NCBI GenBank assembly: GCA_047967505.1
Contig: CM106538.1
Direction: 5' to 3' (one strand)
Length of the DNA stretch: 64,000 nucleotides
From: Dipteris shenzhenensis
Lineage: Eukaryota > Polypodiophyta > Polypodiopsida > Gleicheniales
The notes under the pieces are model-generated. The model had not been told where the DNA came from. It was given only the letters and a program-made list of their open reading frames with translations, and ran no database searches. The translations under genes were made by a program, and so were the position numbers. Of this stretch, positions 11,560-23,200 are shown piece by piece; position 1 is the stretch's first letter, and each line of letters starts with the position of its first letter.

Positions 11560-12000
11560 GGTAGTCACCGCGAGATCATCCAAATTGGCAAGGATAACAC
11601 AAGAGTCATTTGGATCCCGTATATGGATAACACAAGAGCCATTTGAAGACAAAGAGGAGATTGAGAGAATCAGCATATGGGCCCAAGTGGTTGTAACAAA
11701 AGAGAGATGAGAGTGGTATAACGAAAAGGGTTGGCCCTCCCTTGAAAAGGTGACTTGTATAAAAGGCCAAATGGTTGACTTTAGTCTTCATTATTGTATG
11801 CACAAGTTTGGAATACAAGATCCCTCTTCTCTTTCAAGAGTGTCTTTGGGTGTTCTCTTGTTTTCTTTGTAGTGCCTTTGTGTTTGCCACTCCATCCCCG
11901 TTCATTCTCATTTTCTCTTCCCCTTGTCCCTCTCTTCTACCTTCTCCCCTTTCCCTCTTTCTCTCGTGGAAACACATTGCAACAATCCAGGAGCCATTTG
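11560..12000 (+). repeat. Possible LTR or transposon terminal region
   Basis: A TATA box (GTATAAAAGGCC, at about 11757) is followed by a CT-rich transcribed-looking segment with TCTTTCAAGAGTGTC and a run of pyrimidines to about 11960. The phrase (C/G)A(A/G)GAG(T/C)CATTTG occurs three times, at about 11607, 11634 and 11989. This layout resembles a U3-R-U5 LTR on the plus strand. No convincing primer site or second LTR was found, so the call is tentative. Confidence 0.3.
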
Positions 12001-12529
12001 AGTGACACTTGCGGATGGCTCGTACTTTGCATTGCTCTCACAAGGAGGAGCTTCGAGTGGAGGCTCCATCGGCATTCCTTCAAGATCCCCATGAAACATG
12101 AGTCATTGTTGAGACTACACCATCTCACCATTTTCGCTCTTCTTAAGAATTGTATGTTTGCCATTGACTTTCTAGTATGTGGTGGGACATACTTTGAAGC
12201 ATGCTTAGTCTCTTGAGCCTTCACAATCTGTAAATCACTCTCTTCATCATGATTTGCATCCTCAATACCCTCTTTCACCTCAACTTTTTGCTTGCCTTTG
12301 TCCACATGCGCTCCCCCTCAATCTACAACTCCATGGGCTCACACTATCAACACTTTCCTCATGTTGTGATGGCCCTGATATCACTTTACTTAAAGGTCCA
12401 GCTTGCTTTAATTTTATCTTTTCAACCTTTAGTATGTGCTCATCCTCTACAACGATTGGTTTGGCATGTGCTCATCCTCTACAAAAATTGGTTTGGACTG
12501 ATACCATTCTTCAAGCTCACTAAACTTTA
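12001..12529 (-). other. Probable 3' continuation of copia relic, unrecognised
   Basis: Minus-strand frames here follow the integrase tail of the copia relic. One includes KVKFSELEEWYQSKPIFVED near 12460-12530 and another HASKYVPPHTRKSM at about 12190-12230. They could be the linker between integrase and reverse transcriptase, but no reverse-transcriptase motif is visible. Confidence 0.35.
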
Positions 12530-14424
12530 CATTCAACTTTCATATACTTCTTTAGTGATGGGATCATAGCATTTATATCCCTTTCTCTCAACCAAGTATC
12601 CCCAAAATACGCATTTGATAGCCCTTGGCTCCAACTTCTTGCTTATCTCACTTGGCACATGCACATAACAAGCGCAACCAAACACTTTCAAATAAGCCAA
12701 GGTTGGCTTATACCCATAAAGCTTTTCAAAAGGTCTCAACCCATGTATGGCATCCATGGGCATTCTATTCATGATATACATGGCCGTATGCACCACTTCA
12801 ACCCAAAAACTCAATGGCATATTCATCTCATCCATCATAGCTCTAGCCATGTCACCAATCACTCTATTCTTTCTTTCCGCAATGGAGTTTGTTGAGGAGT
12901 GTATCTACAAGTGGCCCATCTCTTAATGGCTTGAGCATATGATTACAGTCGGATGGCATGGGTCTATTTTTTTAAAGCCAAAAGTGATGCCTTTCAAGTA
13001 TTTTGCCAATTCAAAGGAAATGATAGAGAAGGCCCTTGGGTATTATATCAAGTACTTTCATACAAAAAATGGTGGAGATTATATGTCCTATGAATTTGAT
13101 GAGTTTCTATTCAAACTTGTTAAAGCGCACTTGATAGTCATCATCCATTTGACCAATGGTAGCAAGATTTTTTGTGATTGTGGGCACATATAAGACATCT
13201 CCCAATGTATTCTCCACACCATATTTATCCCTCAAGGGAATATTACCAATATGAGTAATCTTGTGCAGAGTATCATCTCCTATAGAAATAAACTCCTCAC
13301 CACCGAGCATCTCATCCTTGTGAATAAACCACTCACCATGATGTGTCAAATGATTCGTGGCTCCCAAATCTATGAACCAATCATCACTAAAAGAGAGGTC
13401 TCACATGCTGCTCATAACACTCTCAATACTCAAGGGGTGAGTGCCATATCCATGCTCATATGCATGCTCTCTTCACCAACATAATGATTGTATCGTGCTC
13501 TGCCACTAGGCCCTCTATATGTGGCATTATACTTGGCATAACAATCTCTTTCAAAGTGCCCATATTTTCCACAAAAGTGACAATTTCCAGCTTGTCGAGT
13601 ATGAGTGGCCCTTCCTCTACCATGAAGCATGACTCTCCCCCTTCCTCTTGGAATGTAACCATGTCCTCTTTGAGAAAACTCATTTCTGTCCATAATGTTT
13701 TGAGGGGCATATGAGGCTCTTCCATGGCCTCTTGGGGGTCCACTTTGCCCTCTAAAATCACCTCTTCCACCCCGATGATAGAACAAATTGTCTCTTCCAC
13801 TACTTGTGGAAGTTTTGAGCCCAAGCTTCAACTCTTCCGTCATGCATAATGGAACTAGCTCCCCAAAATCGGGCATATTGCCTCACAAGAAAATAGAAGG
13901 ATCTAACAATTTGTATTGATGGCCTAAACCATTCAAGGTGATAGACATCAAATCTTCATCTTCCACATTGCAATTTATGGAGGCTAAGTCTTTCATAATT
14001 TGCCTTATCTCAGCCACATAGTCTGTTATGCTTCTATTTCCTCTCCACATTCCATGGAGGCGCTGCTTGAGCTGAATTTTTATTGCCTCTGTGGTTCCAT
14101 ACAATTTGTGAATGATATCTTCATGATATTCCAAGCTTCTTTAGGCATGCTAGCCTTCTTGATGTGAGGGATGAATGTATCAAAAATGCATAAGGAGATC
14201 CAATACAACACCTTTCTTGATTTCTCAACCCATGTTTTGTATTCCAATTTCTGCTCATCCGAGGGTTCATCCCAAGGCAATTCTGGGCATTCATCTTCAC
14301 CTGTGATCAAGCCCCAAACACATTTTCCCATGAGGAAGTTTTCCATTCTATAAGACCAAGTGCTATAATTATCCTTTGTGAACTTTTCACGCACAATTTG
14401 GGTTACTTGAGTAGTCTCACCCAT
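12530..14424 (-). pseudogene. Ty1/copia gag-protease-integrase relic
   Basis: The minus strand starts with ATG at 14424 (MGETTQVTQIVREKFTKDNY, NYSTWSYRMENFLMGK), a copia gag. After a frameshift near 14110 it continues HRGNRSITDYVAEIRQIMKD-type UBN2 gag sequence, then an RGG-rich tail and a canonical zinc knuckle CHFCGKYGHFERDC (about 13560). The protease reads WFIDLGATNHLTHHGEWF (about 13330-13380), with the active-site Ser of D-S-G changed to Leu. The integrase C-terminus, 12533-12900, reads ERKNRVIGDMARAMM, FWVEVVHTAMYIMNRMP, LKVFGCACYVHVP and CVFWGY. The HHCC domain and first catalytic Asp are missing, and the central integrase core lies inverted in between (12939-13105). It is clearly non-functional. 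Confidence 0.82.
12939..13105 (+). pseudogene. Inverted copia integrase-core fragment
   Basis: The plus strand reads FLKPKVMPFKYFANSKEMIE, then KYFHTKNGGDYMSYEFDEFL. This is the integrase core segment around the second catalytic Asp (consensus TDNGGEY..EF..F), with Asp replaced by Lys. The flanking protease (13107-13380) and integrase tail (12533-12900) of the same family are on the minus strand, so this piece has been flipped in place. Confidence 0.65.
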
Positions 14425-15200
14425 GCTTGATTAACAATATTTGGTTCCAGATGCAACTTAGCAGACCTCAAGGCAATGGCACTTTTTTTATTTTTCTGAG
14501 CACACTCACTTCAAGTGATGCAAGCGGCATCAAAAACTGAGAATTCACCCTCTTTTCAAGTGTTCACACTTGCTCAAATTTTAGGCATCCAAGGAAATCA
14601 AAATTGAGCACTAATAGTCCACTTTTGAGCACAAATTCAAGCATGTACCAATGCACTTATGGCTTTTCCCACTTTCTATAAATGAGCATATTTTGGCATC
14701 AAATAGCCAAAAATTGCCTTCCAAATATGCTCTTGCAATGGCTTATCAAACTGAAAATTTTTCCCACACTTTGGGCATCATACTCATCCATCTATATGAC
14801 ATCTATACATCAACAACATGGTCTTGCCATCACAACCTAGTAATGCCATGTGGTAGTTCCACCTCACACTACCACCTCAGCTACTATGCTTTAGCATGTG
14901 AACACCCTATCCATATCACCATAGTGCACACATAGAGAGATGATGGTGTTCATTAGGACCTGGGATCATCCTGTTTTCTCATGTTACTCCACTTGGGATG
15001 ATGTAGCTTTACAACACGCATGGTTGTTCAATTATATTATAGAGGCCAAGGATAGACCATTGTATACTTAATTAAACGTCCAAACCCCTCCATCCAAGTG
15101 TTTTGGTTTTTTGTAATTGTGTTCAACGCAGCTCTTCCATGATAGTTTTTTATATCAAAGTACATATCTAGATTCATCATCCCCAAAATGTAACTAACTA
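14425..15200. other. No gene recognised; probable 5' flank of copia relic
   Basis: There is no initiator-tRNA primer site next to the gag start at 14424 and no recognisable LTR boundary. Frames are short and unmatched. Confidence 0.4.
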
Positions 15201-15204
15201 CCAA

Positions 15205-15335
15205 GGGAAGGGGTGTGCGTGTGTGTGTGTGCGTGCACGCACGTGCACGTGCATACATGTGTGCTTGTACATGCATGTAAGCATGTGTGTGGATGTGCAC
15301 GCATGTGTGTGTATGCGTGCACAGGAGGTGTGTGC
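15205..15335. repeat. Alternating purine-pyrimidine (GT/GC/CA) tract
   Basis: About 130 bp of GTGTGTGT, GTGCACGCACGTGCACGTGCA and CATGTGTG phrases. Alternating purine-pyrimidine DNA of this kind can adopt Z-form. There is no coding content. Confidence 0.75.
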
Positions 15336-15539
15336 AAGCGAGTAACATGACTTGTCTACAATGGGTTAGAGACCCACTCTGCTAGACTCAATGTGGGATC
15401 TAATTTTAAGAAATAAAATTTGAGTTTCAAGACCCCCTCCACTGTAGGCACCGTTTGGCTTATCTCTTTGCTCAGGTTACTCAACGATCCAACCTAGAAG
15501 AGCGGCCATGGGATGTTGATCTAGGGGCAAAGCATTCAC

Positions 15540-15591
15540 ACAAAAAATTCCTAACCCTTTCTCTCTCTCTCCTCCCCCCCCAACATGCACA

Positions 15592-15631
<40 letters not shown>

Positions 15632-15885
15632 CCATATTTATTTTCGCAAGGTAGTATCTATATCCTAGAAAGGTCTCCGAGAAAGTTTCCCTTCACAACA
15701 ATGAGCACTTTTTTCCATTTTCCCTACTTGAGATAGATAAAAGTTTCCTCTTCTAGGCACTCGCACTCGCACTCTCTCTCTCTCTCTCTCTGTTCCCATA
15801 TTTATTTTCGCAAGGTAATATCTATATTCTAGAAAGGTCTCTGAAAAAGTTTCCCTTCACAAAAATGGGCCCTTTTTGCCTCTGT
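15540..15885. repeat. (CT)n microsatellites inside a duplicated block
   Basis: A CT run at 15594-15628 is followed by a segment beginning CATATTTATTTTCGCAAGGTA and running to about 15714. A second, shorter CT run at about 15771-15792 is followed by the same segment, 15793-15880, with scattered substitutions. The unit of about 160 bp has been tandemly duplicated. A partial third echo (AAAAGTTTCCTCTTCTA) occurs near 16455. Confidence 0.75.
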
Positions 15886-16789
15886 AAGGGTCCTAAGGGA
15901 TGGAGACATTAGTTTTTTGCTAATCAGGCCCATCCGACTTCTTTCGATTCATTTGGTCAACTTGAGCACTTTAATTTTTGGTTTAGTGGTTGTTTAAGGC
16001 TTTCTATTAAGCTCTCAATGTGTTGTTAGAGTCAAGTTTTTGTCCTCTTGTGGAGGTTCTAAATGCTTTTGTCTTTTACTAGATATTTCTTTCTAGAGAT
16101 GCAAGGCTCTCTTTGTCTCTTATATGACACCACTCTTGCCAAAATAGCCACATCCCCACTTTTATTTAATGGTCCATCTCCCCCCCCCACACACACACAC
16201 CTCTTTTCTCTAGTCTCTTTCACTCATCTACCTAGAGTACAAGATCAACATCATCCTTTTCCAATACACATGTCGTCGATCCATTGACTCAATCTACTCT
16301 ACCAATCACATAATTTCTCTTAGTATTCTATGGCACCACATTTCTCAACACCCCCACCAAACTTCACACTTAAACTTATAATGACATTCTAAAAGGCAGG
16401 GCCTTAGTGGGATCCCCACTTGTTTCCCTTTTTGCTTCTTGAGATGGATATCCAAAAGTTTCCTCTTCTAAGCTGGACACTAACTAGATGTGTATACTCT
16501 ATAAAACAATGCGGTGTATGTAAGATATTTGATCCATTGGCTCAATATCATAGACAATAATAGACTCTTTATAACCATTTTATAGAACTAAAATCTTGAC
16601 TAGGATCCATTATCTACACACATGATTAATTTTATTATCACTGCTTAATTTTCATAATCAATTCTATACATGACCTCAACCAAGGATAATTATGAATCAA
16701 TTCTATACAGGTAAGCATTGCACTTCTAATTATGAATAGGCAAAGGATGTCGCACCCTAAACCCACCTTCAACTCTTAATTGCATCTAT
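15886..16789. other. No gene recognised; 5' part of the CACTA insertion site
   Basis: This stretch is AT-rich with only short frames. A C run and a short CA run lie at 16180-16200. The N-terminal half of the TNP2 transposase, expected upstream of 16790, is not recognisable here. Confidence 0.4.
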
Positions 16790-19295
16790 TGTTCAGGTCT
16801 CACTACATCGGGTTACCATGCATGTCCTGTTTATGGTCCTTCGCTAGTTGCCTCAAAGGCAGACGCATTGAATAAGGTCATCTATGAGAATCACCATGGA
16901 TTTCTCCCACCTGATCATCCTAGATGTGTTGCACCTTGGAATGAAGTCCTCCCACAATCACTCACCGCGGGAGATTGGATGAGAATTTGGGATAATTCCA
17001 CGATGACTCCACCACTTGGCATGAGCCGGTTTGTAACTATTGTGTGCTATATTGACTGGAAATAAAGATTACCCACTGACACTTTATTTTGTTTAGATAC
17101 TCCATCTTTTATCGTTTACCATATTGGTCCCACCTCAAGATCAATCACCTGCTTGATTCCATGCATATCTTCAAGAATGTGGCATCTACCATTTGGGAGC
17201 ATTTGAATGGGACACGAGATTCCGCAGGCATAAGGGAGGATCTATGTACCACAGGGAGGATGCGTGAAGCTTGGCCACAAGAGAGACCAAATGGGCGTGT
17301 TTTTTTACCTCGTGCATCGTGGATGTTATCAAAGCTAGAGATGGCGACAGTGAAGCGCACTATTACTACAATTCGTACTCCCACTGGATGTATGAGGTGT
17401 TTGAAGGGAGCCTTTACAAAGAGCAAGAAAAGAGGTGTAGAGCAATTATATGGCTTGAAATCTCATGATTGCCACAAGATGCTCCAAGTAAGTATTTTAT
17501 GTGCATAACATCTTTTTCCTTTCAAATTTGTGAGTGAATAATTATAAGCAACTAATCAACCACCTCCTCGTGGGTTCAGTTCATACTACCTATTAGCATT
17601 TCACGTAGTGCATCAAAGGACGTGAAAGATTTTATTTACAAGATGGGCGAGCTTATGAGGTACTTTACATGATATAAAATATGATGCGTATCAATGCTCC
17701 ATGCAAGTTTGAATGCATATTGCTAATATGTTGTACTTTTTCATTTCTAGGTATGTGAGCTCAAAGGAAATAGATCCCACCACGCTTGAGAATGCTCGAG
17801 TTATGTCAATGGAGGTGATTTGTTTAATGGAGGAGACATTTCCACGTTCTATTCTCACAAGCCAACTACATCTTATAGTGCATTTGGTGAATGAGATTGC
17901 TATATGCGATACTATACATGCACGATGGTTGTTCTTCCTCGAGCACTTCGTGAAGACCTTGAAGGGCTTCGTGAAACAAAATGCAAGACCCGAAGGTAGC
18001 ATGACCGAGGGTTGGTTGGTACAAGAGCCACTTGTATATATTTCTGAGTTTCTTGTTGATGTGGATAGCTCTCTTCCACGACTATGGAGAGATGATGAGG
18101 ACCTAAGGATGACCTCTATTGTGCCTCAAGGGAAAGGACGCAACAAAGTAATAGACATGGAGTTGCATAATAGCATCAACCTCTTTTGCGTGCTTAATAG
18201 TAATGTGATGAAAAGATGGATGACAAGATACGAGGATGCAAAGACAAGAAGACAAGAAGAAAGGGCCCTCTTTCGTATACACCATGGATCTCGTGTGCCA
18301 TACCCTCAGTATCTAAGAGCACTTCCAAAGGATATTCATGTGGATTGGCTACTTGATGAAATGGAGAAAGCAAAGAAAGACGAGGGGATGCATATCACAA
18401 TGGAAGAATGGGAGTATGCTAGGGGATGCATGAGCAAGGTCGGTATATAGAATGTTATGCATAAGTTAGGAGCTTTCAATAATTTAGATTGCTTATTTAA
18501 TTGATTTTTTCTTGGTGTAGTGCACTATGTTCAATGCTATATGGTGTGAGGACAAGCATTTTCGAACACAACAGATTGATGATAAGAGAAACACACAAGA
18601 TTGCGACGTCATTGCTAGCTTTGAGGGAGCCAATGGAGCCATGGATGATTATTGTAACATAATCCAAGATATTATTATGCTTGACTTTCCACGCTTCTTT
18701 GTGTATGTTTTGGATGTAAAGTGGTTTAAGGACGTGGTGGAAAGAGACCCTAATGCACAATCAAACGCCATGCAAGTGGCTTTGTAACTATTAACTCCAC
18801 AAAGCTTTGGCAAAGTAAGGACACACTAGTACTACCGTAACAATGTGAACAGATACTGTGCACACATATAAAAATACTCGCTTTTTAATATTTGATACAA
18901 GAAAAATAACATGATTGCATTTGTGTTTGAATTAGGTTGTCTATCAACCAATGGTGAATAATACCCGATGGTGACATGTCATACCTATTATGCCACGTTC
19001 CAAAGTGATGTATAGTACATTTACTAATATGGAGCGTATGGAGGATGATCATGACCATGGACGTGATGATGACCGTGATACGAGAGAAAAGGATGATCAT
19101 GAGATAGGAGATACAGATATTCAGGCCATTACTCGTGAGGACGAGCCTACCATTGGTGATGCTGATTTCGATGAGCACATGAGTAGCACAAGTAGTAGTG
19201 GGTTGAATATATTTGTAGATCTAAACACTTGTTTGGATTTTGAAGTAGATAGTTTGGCAAGGATTAATCTCATTGAGGATGAGATTGAACCATAG
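16790..19295 (+). pseudogene. CACTA/EnSpm TNP2-type transposase, 5'-truncated
   Basis: The product belongs to the EnSpm/CACTA transposases, which bind the element's terminal repeats and excise it. Visible exons are as follows. From about 16795: SGLTTSGYHACPVYGPSLVA and NKVIYENHHGFLPPDHP. 17097-17487: SIFYRLPYWSHLKINHLLDS, MHIFKNV and GLKSHDCHKMLQ, ending in GTAAGT. 17580-17659. 17751-18438: the DUF4218-like part, with TSQLHLIVHLVNEIA, RWLFFLEHFVKTLKGFVK and ARPEGSMTEGWLVQE. 18521-18784: the DUF4216-like part, with IMLDFPRFFVYVLDVKWF. A last exon ending at 19295 is acidic. Phases agree across 17659/17751. The N-terminal half, including the transposase-associated domain, is missing. The last exon has a TGA at about 18971 between W and HVIP. 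The element is dead but relatively well preserved. Confidence 0.85.
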
Positions 19296-19439
19296 CCCAT
19301 CATTGGTATTAGCAAAACTATTGTACATATTGTCTCATTCTCCTCACCTCACTTTATTCTTGTATATGTGAGCTTGCAAAAAAGCATTGATGTTTTTGTT
19401 AAAATTATGTGCTTTAATCATGAATAATGTTTGAAAAGC

Positions 19440-19794
19440 AATGATGTATACGCGTCTAAATATGCGTCTGAGTCCTAGTGTAAACACGCAAATAAACGTG
19501 CTAATACACGCGCAAATAGACGCACTGATAAAACTATGTTGAACGGGCCAATATTTTCTTAATTTAAACGCACAAATAGACGTGTTAATACATGCACAAA
19601 TAGAAGCGCTGATAAACACGATGTTAGACGAGCCCGTATTTTCTCAGTTTAAACACGCAAATAGACGCATTATTTAAACGCGCAAATAGACGAGTTGTTA
19701 GACGCACTTTTAGACGCGCCCATAATTCCTCGACTCAAACAATGCCTATAGACGCGCCCACTATTTTGCACGTCTATAGTTGCTTTGTGTTGTG
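19440..19794. repeat. CACTA subterminal repeats and candidate 3' terminus
   Basis: Many copies of an AAACGCGCAAATAGACGC-like unit lie here in one or other orientation, the typical subterminal transposase-binding array of CACTA elements. The array ends with CACGTCTATAGTTGC and then GTGTTGTG at about 19794. Read on the minus strand this gives CACAACACAAAGC...CTATAGACGTG, similar to CACTA termini. No 5' partner was found, so the exact end is inferred. Confidence 0.6.
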
Positions 19795-20223
19795 CTACTT
19801 GAAAGGGTCTATAGATGAGGAGACGTGCAAGCAAAAAGGATCTAGATGAGGGGACATGTGATCAAAAACCTTGACTACAAGGCAAAAGTACATGTTATTG
19901 AATCATTATATAAATGGAGAAAATCTCCTTGCAAGGCTTTCACTACAATCGAACTCACAACACAAAAATACAAGCATTGGATCATTATCCAATGCACTCC
20001 ACAAAATGCCAATTTTGGATACTAGAAAGAAAGCCTTTGCTTGACAATCTAAAAAGGCTTGACAATCTAATGCACACTACAAAATTATACCAGGTACAAT
20101 CAATCAGTTGAATGCATGATGCTTTAGACAGAGGCCATCACATAATGCACAAACGAAGTCAGAGACATCCTCATCTGCTCATGGAAAAACTAAGTGGCCG
20201 TATACTTACAAAAATTAACCCGA
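19795..20223. other. Intergenic; 3' flank of the ABCB gene
   Basis: There is no gene. The phrase GATCTAGATGAGG/GTCTATAGATGAGG is duplicated at about 19807-19855, and ACAATCTAA(A/T) occurs twice at 20044-20070. The part next to 20224 should contain the 3' untranslated region of the minus-strand transporter gene. Confidence 0.4.
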
Positions 20224-23200
20224 TCAACTTTGAGCACCATGAGCACGTTGGATGTTGACAAGGCGAGCGTAAGAGCCGTCAACTTTGGCAATGAGCTGGT
20301 CATGGGATCCTTGCTCCAAGATGTGACCCTCTTGTACCACAGCAATGGTATCCGCATTGCGGATGGTGGTGAGGCGATGGGCAATGACAATGGTGGTGCG
20401 TCCTTGCATCAACCGATCCAACGCCACTTGCACCACCTTCTCGGATTCCGCATCTAAAGCTGATGTGGCTTCATCCAACAAGAGAATGGCGGGGTCCTTG
20501 AGCACAGCACGTGCGATGGCCACGCGTTGCTTTTGTCCACCAGAGAGCTGGACACCACGCTCGCCAACTTGGGTCTGGTAACCATTGGGGAGGCCACTGA
20601 TGAAGCGATGGGCATTGGCCATGTTGGCAGCGGCCTCTATTTCGGTTTGCGAGGCACCTTGGCGGCCGTAAAGGATGTTCTCGTAGATTGACGTGGCGAA
20701 CAGAGCGGGCTCCTGCTGGACGAGGCCAATATGCTGACGAAGCGACCGGAGGTTGAGACGCCGTATATCCTTTCCGTCAACAAAGACGCTTCCGACAATT
20801 GGGTCGTAGAACCTCTCTACAAGCCCCACGATGGAGCTTTTGCCGGAACCGCTAGCTCCCACCAGAGCCAGACTCTCTCCCGCGTTCACTCTCAGCGATA
20901 GCCCCTTGAAGATCCGCACGTCTGGCCTTGTCGGATACGCAAATTCCACATCGCGTAGCTCTATGTCTCCCCGAACTTGCTCCACCTTCTCAGCGTTCAG
21001 ATCGTCTGGATCAATCTCTGTCCGGCGATCCACTATTTGAAAGACGGACTCCAACGCATTCCCCGCCTTGATGATGTCCGGCGTCAGCCCTAGCGTCTCC
21101 GCCACCGCGAATGCCGTCATCATAAGCACTAGGAAGACCTTCATCACAGAGCCAAAGCTGGCATTGCCGTTCTTGACCAGCGTGGAACCATACCAGAGCA
21201 CGAGGCCGTAGCTGCTGTACATGCACATCTGAGACAGGCCGTAGAAGAAGCCGGAGAAGTTTCCGCGGAGGAGGCTGCGCCGCGAGGGCCCGCGCAGGGC
21301 GAGTACGAAGAGGGAAAGGACTTTGTTCTCGGCGTTGAAGGCGGCGACGGTACGGATGTTGCTGACGGAATCGCCAGCGATCATGCTGGCGTGGGAGTGG
21401 GCGGCGTCGACGTCACCACCGAAGCCGGAGACGGTGAGTTGCTGCAAAGGAAGAGGAGAAGAAGCAAATGAGCGAACAACAGAAATTCGTGGACAGTAAG
21501 AAGGGTGAGGGAAGAGGAATTATCGACGGAAGGAGCACATCAACGACGGGAATTCGTCTACGACAGAAATTTAAGACGAATTGTCGACGGACGGGAAGTG
21601 GCATACCTGGCCGACAGCCGCACCGATGAGCAGGGGGAAAGTGGAGAGGAGAACGAGGGCGACACGCCATTGCACGACAAGGGCAATGACGCAGGCGGTG
21701 ACGAAGACCGTGGTATTCTGAACAATCATGGAGAGTCGATCACCGAGAGCTCCCCTCACGTGCGTCGCGTCCGTCGCCAGCCGGGCAGCCAGTCGCTTGC
21801 TATTATTCTCGTCCAAATCGAACCACCCTACCTCGTTCCGTATTATGGCTGCGACAACGGTAAAGAAAACTTTGTAAGTCTCCTTCCATCGAACGAAAGC
21901 GGAAAGACATCCTGTCAGTTTCCGTCGATCGACAGAAGAAAATTCGGTAAGTCTTTCGGATTACGTAGGTCTCCGTCGCTCGAACTCAGTTGCACATGGT
22001 CGATATCGAGCACTAAACCCCAACCATATAAAATCAGGCACAGAACCAACGGTTTCCGATGATCCGATCTACATATGTACACAACAGCTACTACATTGTG
22101 CTAAAACGGAAACGCATCCACAAACGTTCAAACTTTTGCGGCATTCGAAGGGAATTTCGCTTCTTCCCTGACAAACCGCCGGAACGAGCTGCCGAATCAG
22201 CAGCAGAATCGCTTTCGGCAAAATCGGGAAACGCGATTTTCTCAAACACACAACGGAATTGGGAAAGAGTGGAATTCCGTCGGCCAAACCGTAAAGCTTC
22301 AACAACAACAAAACTATCGATGGACGTGAAACCTAAACGTGATTTGGAGCAAGGATGCGACGGAGGCATCAGCTTACCGTCGGAGAAACGTTGCGAAAGC
22401 AAGAACAACGGACGGACAAAAACGTCGCGTTACGACAACGGTTACGACACTCACATCGGAACATCAATTCACGAACTCGAGCAGTGAGATTCTCGCTGAC
22501 GATGCCGAAGTAGTAGTGCTGCAAGACGTAGATGCCGAGCGAGACCACTCCGACGCAGACGTAAAGCAACGCATACTTCTGCACATCCTGTTTCATCTTG
22601 TGAAAATCGGTGTAATAGTAGATCGTCAACAGCTCGCTGATCACCAACGCGAAGATTGGATTCACGAACCCTGCCAGAATTGCTCCGACGCTCCCTAACA
22701 TCGCATACGGCCATTCCGGCGCATTCAGCTTCACCAGCCTCCAAAACGGCGAGCTGAATCTTCGACTTCCCGTCGTTGCCTCGACCTTGCTCCGTCCTAC
22801 TCCGGCTTCCCCTTTTGCAGTGCTGCCGTCCGCCTCTTCTTCATCCCGCTTGCCTTCCGATCCACCTTCGCTCGTGCAATGGCTCAATCTCCTTCCGCTG
22901 CTCATCCGCCGACCGCTTCTTGATAGTAAGCTCGCTTGACTCCCACCTTTCGGCGAGCTCGCACTCGTCCTCCCAAAGGAGCTTGCAACCCTGCACAGAT
23001 TGAGAATATATCACGGCTTTGTTCTCGCGACGAATAATGCATTGCGCAACGACCTTTGCTGTCTTTGCAGCTTCAGAAAACCCACAGCCGAACAGAATCG
23101 TGAAGTTCAAGACAACGCAGCTGTTCGAGTTCTGACGTACTTCGATCGCCTTCCTAAAATCGTTCCGTCGCTTGCCAAAGCCATCTGCTGCAGCTTTACC

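Noticed and set aside
21505-22698. Plus-strand frames opposite the ABCB gene
   Set aside because: They overlap exons and introns of the well-supported minus-strand gene and match nothing.
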